Shown here piece after piece: positions 60,161-64,000 of a stretch of DNA of 64,000 nucleotides (positions within the stretch are counted from its first letter, which is position 1; the number at the start of each line of letters is the position of its first letter). A program made the position numbers and the translations under genes. The DNA comes from Pseudoteredinibacter isoporae (GTDB taxonomy: Bacteria; Pseudomonadota; Gammaproteobacteria; Pseudomonadales; Cellvibrionaceae): contig NZ_JAAONY010000002.1 in NCBI RefSeq assembly GCF_011602085.1, positions 1,488,001 to 1,552,000 on the forward strand, written 5' to 3'. A model generated the notes under the pieces. The model saw only the letters and a program-made list of their open reading frames with translations, was not told where the DNA came from and did not search any database.

Positions 60161-61207
60161 TTAAGGCGCGGGAATCGGGAAATCTCCGTGGATTTTGTCC
60201 AGTGCTTTCAGGCTCTCTTTATCCAACTCGACGTCCACACTGGCGATATTGCTGCGCAATTGCTCCATTGTGGTCGCACCAATGATGTTGCTGTGGGTAA
60301 AGGGCTGCTGGTTCACAAAAGCCAGGGCCATCTGGGCCGGGTCCAGACCCAGCTCCTGTGCCAGCGCTACATAGGCTTCAGTAGCTTCTGTCGCACGAGG
60401 GTTGGTATAGCGGGAAAAGCGTTCGTACAAGGTCAGGCGTGCGCCGTCGGGGCGCTTACCGCCGAGATATTTGCCACTCAACACACCAAAGGCCAGCGGG
60501 GAATAGGCCAGCAAACCGACATTCTCGCGCATCGACATTTCGGCCAGACCAACCTCAAAACTGCGGTTCAACAAATTGTAGGGGTTCTGAATACTGACCA
60601 CGCTCGGCAAATCGTATTCTTTCGCCAAACGTAAATATTCCATCATGCCCCAGGGCGTTTCATTGGACAGACCGATGTGCCGAACCTTGCCCTGCTCGAC
60701 CAATTTGGAAAGGGCTTCCAGAGTTTCATGAATCGCAATGTCATCGTTACTTTCACGATGACGATAGCAAAGCTGGCCGAAGAAGTTGGCCGGACGCTCG
60801 GGCCAATGCACTTGATAAAGGTCGATCACATCGGTCTGCAAGCGTTCAAGAGAACCTTCACAGGCCTGCTGAACATGCTCGGCACTTAAACGAGGGCCGC
60901 CACGCACATGCTCCATGCCAGGGTTATTGTCACCACGGCCAGTCACTTTGCTCGCCAGCGTGATGCTGTCTCTCAGACCACGATCCTTAAGCCAGTTGCC
61001 CACGATGGTTTCTGTGCTGCCCTGGGTTTCCGGTCTTGGCGGTACCGGATACATTTCCGCTGCATCAAAAAAGTTTACGCCTTTTTCAAAAGCGTAATCC
61101 ATTTGCTCAAAGGCTTCTTCCTGGGAGTTTTGCTCACCATAAGTCATTGTGCCGAGACAAATTAAACTGACATCGATGCCAGTATTTCCAAGCTTGCGAT
61201 ACTTCAT
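60161..61207 (-). CDS. Aldo/keto reductase (Tas-like)
   Basis: This 348-residue TIM-barrel NADPH-dependent reductase begins MKYRKLGNTGIDVSLICLGTMTYGEQNSQEEAFEQMDYAFEKGVNFFDAAEMYP, with the AKR catalytic Asp/Tyr (DAAEMY), Lys in LASKVTGRG and His in LYQVHWPERP. It is of the Tas group in E. coli. The physiological substrate is unknown. Its stop is followed by a terminator. Confidence 0.92.
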   Translation of the reverse strand: MKYRKLGNTGIDVSLICLGTMTYGEQNSQEEAFEQMDYAFEKGVNFFDAAEMYPVPPRPETQGSTETIVGNWLKDRGLRDSITLASKVTGRGDNNPGMEHVRGGPRLSAEHVQQACEGSLERLQTDVIDLYQVHWPERPANFFGQLCYRHRESNDDIAIHETLEALSKLVEQGKVRHIGLSNETPWGMMEYLRLAKEYDLPSVVSIQNPYNLLNRSFEVGLAEMSMRENVGLLAYSPLAFGVLSGKYLGGKRPDGARLTLYERFSRYTNPRATEATEAYVALAQELGLDPAQMALAFVNQQPFTHSNIIGATTMEQLRSNIASVDVELDKESLKALDKIHGDFPIPAP

Positions 61208-61258
61208 TGCTATGTTCTCCGTAACAGCACTGAGCTGTAATTAATCGCTGGGCTGTGA

Positions 61259-62146
61259 TCAGGCTGAGCCTGTAAGCGACCAGATTTCCTGTTCAATGGT
61301 TGCACCGGCCTGTTTTGAAGCGCGCCCATCGGTCTCCAATTTTAGTAAGTGCGACCAAAGCGCAATTTTGGCAACGGGCAAAACTTTTGGATCAACATCA
61401 TCGTAAACCAGTGGCAGTAATTGATCCAAGGTTCCAGAAGAGCACTTTTCAAAAGCGGAGACCACTTTCGCTTCACGCGCCAATCGGTGATCAATCAAAC
61501 CCTGAATAACTGAATCGGCATCCAACATCACATGGCCGTGGGCCGGCGCCAGATACTCCGCGTTCAAGGTTTTCAGTTTTTCCAGAGAGTGCAGATAATC
61601 TGCCATATCACCACTGGGTGGAATAACCACAACCGTTGTACCCTGCATAATATGGTCGCCGGTAAACAGAGTTTTTTCTTCTTCCAGAAAAAAACAATAA
61701 TGATTGCCCACATGACCCGGCGTATGAACCGCGCGCAAGGTGAACTCATCGTTGGCAAAGACGTCGCCATCCTGTAACTGTCGATCGGCCTGGAAACTGG
61801 TGTCCTGATGGCCATCGTTCTCAATCATGGCACCGACCAGTTCTGCACCGGTGGCCTCGGCCAATAACATGGCCGCCGGGGAATGGTCCGGGTGAGTGTG
61901 TGTCACGATAATCCAGCGCAGGCGAGCGCCACTACAGCCCTCCAGCATGGCCGAGACATGACTGCTGATACTGGGGCCTGGGTCGATGATCGCCAGTTCT
62001 TTGCGTCCAACAATATACGCATTGGTTCCCGGGCCGGTCATCACACTCGGGTTGGGCGCGGTTACCCGACGCAATAAGGGGCTGACTTCGCTGACAGCAC
62101 CGGGCTCAATATCAATCTCAAGCAGTTTGGATTTCAGATGGGCCAT
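61259..62146 (-). CDS. Metallo-beta-lactamase fold hydrolase (glyoxalase II/LACTB2-like)
   Basis: This 295-residue MBL-fold protein has the core AYIVGRKELAIIDPGPS, the metal motif VTHTHPDHSPAAMLL, HTPGHVGNHYCFFLEEEKTLFTGDHIMQGTTVVVIPP and LAPAHGH. A C-terminal winged-helix-like region (HRLAREAKVVSAFEKCSSGTLDQLLPLVYDDV) resembles LACTB2 and related thioester or RNA hydrolases. The substrate is unknown. ATG 62146 is preferred over a GTG at 62155. Confidence 0.9.
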   Translation of the reverse strand: MAHLKSKLLEIDIEPGAVSEVSPLLRRVTAPNPSVMTGPGTNAYIVGRKELAIIDPGPSISSHVSAMLEGCSGARLRWIIVTHTHPDHSPAAMLLAEATGAELVGAMIENDGHQDTSFQADRQLQDGDVFANDEFTLRAVHTPGHVGNHYCFFLEEEKTLFTGDHIMQGTTVVVIPPSGDMADYLHSLEKLKTLNAEYLAPAHGHVMLDADSVIQGLIDHRLAREAKVVSAFEKCSSGTLDQLLPLVYDDVDPKVLPVAKIALWSHLLKLETDGRASKQAGATIEQEIWSLTGSA

Positions 62147-62205
62147 GTTAATCACTCAGGCTAATAATCTTTTCACCAAGCATAAAATATCCTGGCGCAC
62201 AGCAA

Positions 62206-62228
62206 AACGGCCGGGATGGCCGGCCGTT
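62206..62228 (-). terminator. Terminator of fabV
   Basis: On the minus strand AACGGCCGG (62228-62220) and CCGGCCGTT (62214-62206) pair over nine bases around a 5-base loop, followed by TTGCTG. Confidence 0.8.
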
Positions 62229-62256
62229 AAGTGGTTTATGTCAACAGTGGTGCGGC

Positions 62257-63444
62257 TTATTTTAGCTCTACGTCCACAAGCGGGCTGACATCTTCTTCAT
62301 AATCAACGCCGTCCAGGCCAAAACCAAACAGACGCAGGAAGTTTTCGTTGTAACCTTTAAAGTCTGTCAATTCAAACAGGTTTTCTTCGGTCACCTGTGG
62401 CCACAGCGCTTCAATTTTCGCTTGGGTCTCGGGGCGCAGCTCCTTGTCATCAACACGGAAACGATTGCCATCATCCAGACGTGGTGACTCGTTGTACAAA
62501 CACTCGGTAAACAGGCGATAGGCTTGCTCGATGCAATCTTCGTGGCTGCCTTCTTCCTTCATCACTTTCGCCATCAGGGAAATGTACAAAGGCATAATAG
62601 GAATGGCTGAACTTGCCTGGGTCACTACGGCTTTCAACACAGCAACATTCGCCTGAACAGACAAACCGTTGTGTTGTTCAATAATGGCGCTGGCTGCACG
62701 ATCCAGATCTTCTTTCGCCTTACCGATGGTGGCATGACCATAAATTGGCCAGGTCAGTTTTTCACCCAGGTAAGTGTAAGCAACGGTTTTTGCGCCATCG
62801 GCGAGCACATCGGCATCCGCCAACGCTTGCATCCACAGTTCCCAATCTTCACCGCCCATTACTTTTACGGTGTTAGCGATTTCTTCTTCGTTCGCTGGCT
62901 CCAGAGTAATATCGGAAATTTTCAGCGTATCGGTATTCAGGTTTTTGGCGGTGTAGCTTTGGCCAACAGGTTTCAGGGTGGAATTATGAGTCACACCGGT
63001 AGTCGGATCAGTACGACGCGGAGACGCGAGGCTGTACACCACCAGATCCACTTTACCGAGGTCGGCTTTGATCATGTCGATGGTTTGCGTCTTACACTCA
63101 TTGGAAAAGGCGTCGCCATTAATGGTCTCGCAGTAAACACCCGCGTCTTTTGCGGCCTGATGAAAAGCTGCGGTATTGTAATAACCGGCAGAGGCAGTTT
63201 TGCGCTCGGTCGGTGGTTTTTCAAAACAAACACCCAAGGTGTCAGCACCGGAACCAAAGGTAGCAGCGATACGAGAAGCCAGACCGTAGCCTGTAGAACA
63301 GCCAATCACGAGAACCTTTTTTGCCGCACCGTCGATGGGGCCCTGGACCTTCATGTATTCGATCTGCTGATTCACATGGGCCGCACAGCCTTTCGGATGA
63401 GCATTGGTGCAAATAAAGCCGCGAACTTTGGGTTTGATAATCAT
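62257..63444 (-). CDS. fabV: Trans-2-enoyl-ACP/CoA reductase FabV
   Basis: This NADH-dependent 395-residue enoyl reductase completes fatty acid elongation; FabV is known to be insensitive to triclosan. Motifs are the start [19 protein letters not shown], the nucleotide site [31 protein letters not shown], and the active-site Tyr235-x8-Lys244 in [19 protein letters not shown], spacing as in known FabV. ATG 63444 follows AAAGGTG; an in-frame longer start adds 26 unconserved residues. A TTATGCACA motif lies 24 bases upstream of the start. Confidence 0.97.
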   Translation of the reverse strand: MIIKPKVRGFICTNAHPKGCAAHVNQQIEYMKVQGPIDGAAKKVLVIGCSTGYGLASRIAATFGSGADTLGVCFEKPPTERKTASAGYYNTAAFHQAAKDAGVYCETINGDAFSNECKTQTIDMIKADLGKVDLVVYSLASPRRTDPTTGVTHNSTLKPVGQSYTAKNLNTDTLKISDITLEPANEEEIANTVKVMGGEDWELWMQALADADVLADGAKTVAYTYLGEKLTWPIYGHATIGKAKEDLDRAASAIIEQHNGLSVQANVAVLKAVVTQASSAIPIMPLYISLMAKVMKEEGSHEDCIEQAYRLFTECLYNESPRLDDGNRFRVDDKELRPETQAKIEALWPQVTEENLFELTDFKGYNENFLRLFGFGLDGVDYEEDVSPLVDVELK

Positions 63445-63633
63445 TATTTCACCTTTAACAGTACAGATTATGCACAATTGGATAAATCTCGAGGGCCACC
63501 AAGCGGATTGCATCCTCCGCAATCCTGTACAAGCCCACTGAATTGCCGCCCATTATAGAGCCAGAGGGTCGATAAAGCAGCCATTTCGGCAGATCGGCCA
63601 TTCAAGCCAGCGCAAATTTACCCGGCAACTGGC

Positions 63634-63639
63634 TATAAT
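63634..63639 (+). promoter_or_regulatory. -10 element of miaE
   Basis: TATAAT is followed by a start point near 63646 and a 27-base leader. I see no good -35. Confidence 0.5.
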
Positions 63640-63672
63640 GCCCCCTTTTAGCCCCAAGGATATTCAAGCCTT

Positions 63673-64000
63673 ATGAGCAAACTGCGCTTTGCCACTTCCA
63701 GCGCCTGGACCGACGCGGTCATGCAGGATCTGGACAGCTTTTTAATTGACCATGCCGCCGCTGAGAAAAAAGCCGCAGGCATGGCCAACTCCATGCTCAG
63801 CCACTACCCGGATCGGGTCGAGCTGGTAAATGCTATGATTGACCTGAGCATCGAAGAAATGGTGCATTTCAAACAAGTCGTCAAAATCATGCACGAACGC
63901 GGCCTGACCTTGCAGGCTGACAGCAAAGACGCTTATGTTAATGAGTTTCGTAAATCGATTCGCAAAGGCAGCGAGGCCTATTTTCTGGATCGCCTATTAC
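63673..64000 (+). CDS. miaE: tRNA-(ms2io6A37) hydroxylase MiaE, N-terminal part
   Basis: The first 109 codons are in the window. The sequence begins LRFATSSAWTDAVMQDLDSFLIDHAAAEKKAAGMANSMLSHYPDRVELVNAMIDLSIEEMVHFKQVVKIMHERGL, with EEMVH, part of the di-iron site (E-x-x-H). MiaE hydroxylates the isopentenyl group of ms2i6A37 in tRNAs using O2. The gene continues beyond the right edge. It is divergent from fabV. Confidence 0.93.
   Translation, partial: MSKLRFATSSAWTDAVMQDLDSFLIDHAAAEKKAAGMANSMLSHYPDRVELVNAMIDLSIEEMVHFKQVVKIMHERGLTLQADSKDAYVNEFRKSIRKGSEAYFLDRLL

Noticed and set aside
62671-63558. Long plus-strand open frame (295 codons) opposite fabV
   Set aside because: It is a shadow of fabV, which has complete catalytic motifs, and has no recognisable sequence of its own.
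1-64000. CRISPR array, prophage, transposon or integron
   Set aside because: No regular spaced repeats, no transposase, integrase or phage genes were found.

Overview
The window looks like chromosomal DNA of a free-living, probably marine gammaproteobacterium related to Cellvibrionales or Pseudomonadales. I infer this from protein likeness and gene order. The evidence includes the Pseudomonas-type order rsmH-mraZ-rnpB-rsmI-lpoA-yraN-diaA-dolP, a bamC-dapA pair, FabV as enoyl reductase, a sodium-pumping oxaloacetate decarboxylase, and FNR-type and PhoB-type operator sequences. I see no phage, transposon, CRISPR array or tRNA gene. Most of the window is ordinary core genome, with accessory genes inserted between conserved blocks.

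Layout. Bases 1-2081: start of the division and cell wall cluster on the minus strand (ftsI, ftsL, rsmH, mraZ) with a promoter and a phased MraZ-box operator. 2283-2672: RNase P RNA with its promoter. 2981-5344: a TonB-dependent receptor placed between rnpB and rsmI. 5450-9989: rsmI, then lpoA-yraN-diaA-dolP. 10135-12404: a two-gene unit of a PrnB-like haem dioxygenase-superfamily protein and a kynureninase-like PLP enzyme. 12468-15515: a methyltransferase and membrane proteins. 15769-21749: an HDOD protein, a ThDP enzyme divergent from a Crp/Fnr regulator, a GNAT protein, flavoenzymes and a possible 29-residue peptide gene. 21858-27769: a fatty acid hydroxylase-family protein, a peroxiredoxin, a DUF1631 protein, a retropepsin-like protease and nadC. 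27854-32037: a chemoreceptor, an isoaspartyl peptidase and a PAS-GGDEF protein. 32115-35541: oadGAB. 35910-39169: dusC, an RNA methyltransferase, a PEP-CTERM-type acyltransferase and a methyltransferase. 39534-44138: a three-gene operon of a GGDEF-EAL receptor, a half-size periplasmic binding protein and a porin. 44526-48501: an oxygen-responsive region with hemN, moaCDE and a hemerythrin gene. 48535-51047: rsmJ and a PhoB-boxed PstS-OmpA fusion. 51094-57669: an HDOD/cNMP protein, a PilZ protein, ydbH-ynbE-ydbL and a metallo-hydrolase. 57683-64000: bamC, dapA, an aldo/keto reductase, a metallo-hydrolase, fabV and the start of miaE.

How the genes work together. Two themes recur. The first is cyclic-di-GMP signalling: PAS-GGDEF, GGDEF-EAL and PilZ proteins, plus two HDOD proteins. 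The second is envelope maintenance: LpoA, DolP, BamC, YdbH/YnbE/YdbL, FtsI/FtsL, TonB receptor and porin. The less familiar parts are the PrnB-like/kynureninase-like pair, the GGDEF-EAL/binding protein/porin operon, the PstS-OmpA fusion under a three-repeat Pho box, and several structured leaders (before the PAS-GGDEF gene, before moaC and before the GGDEF-EAL gene).
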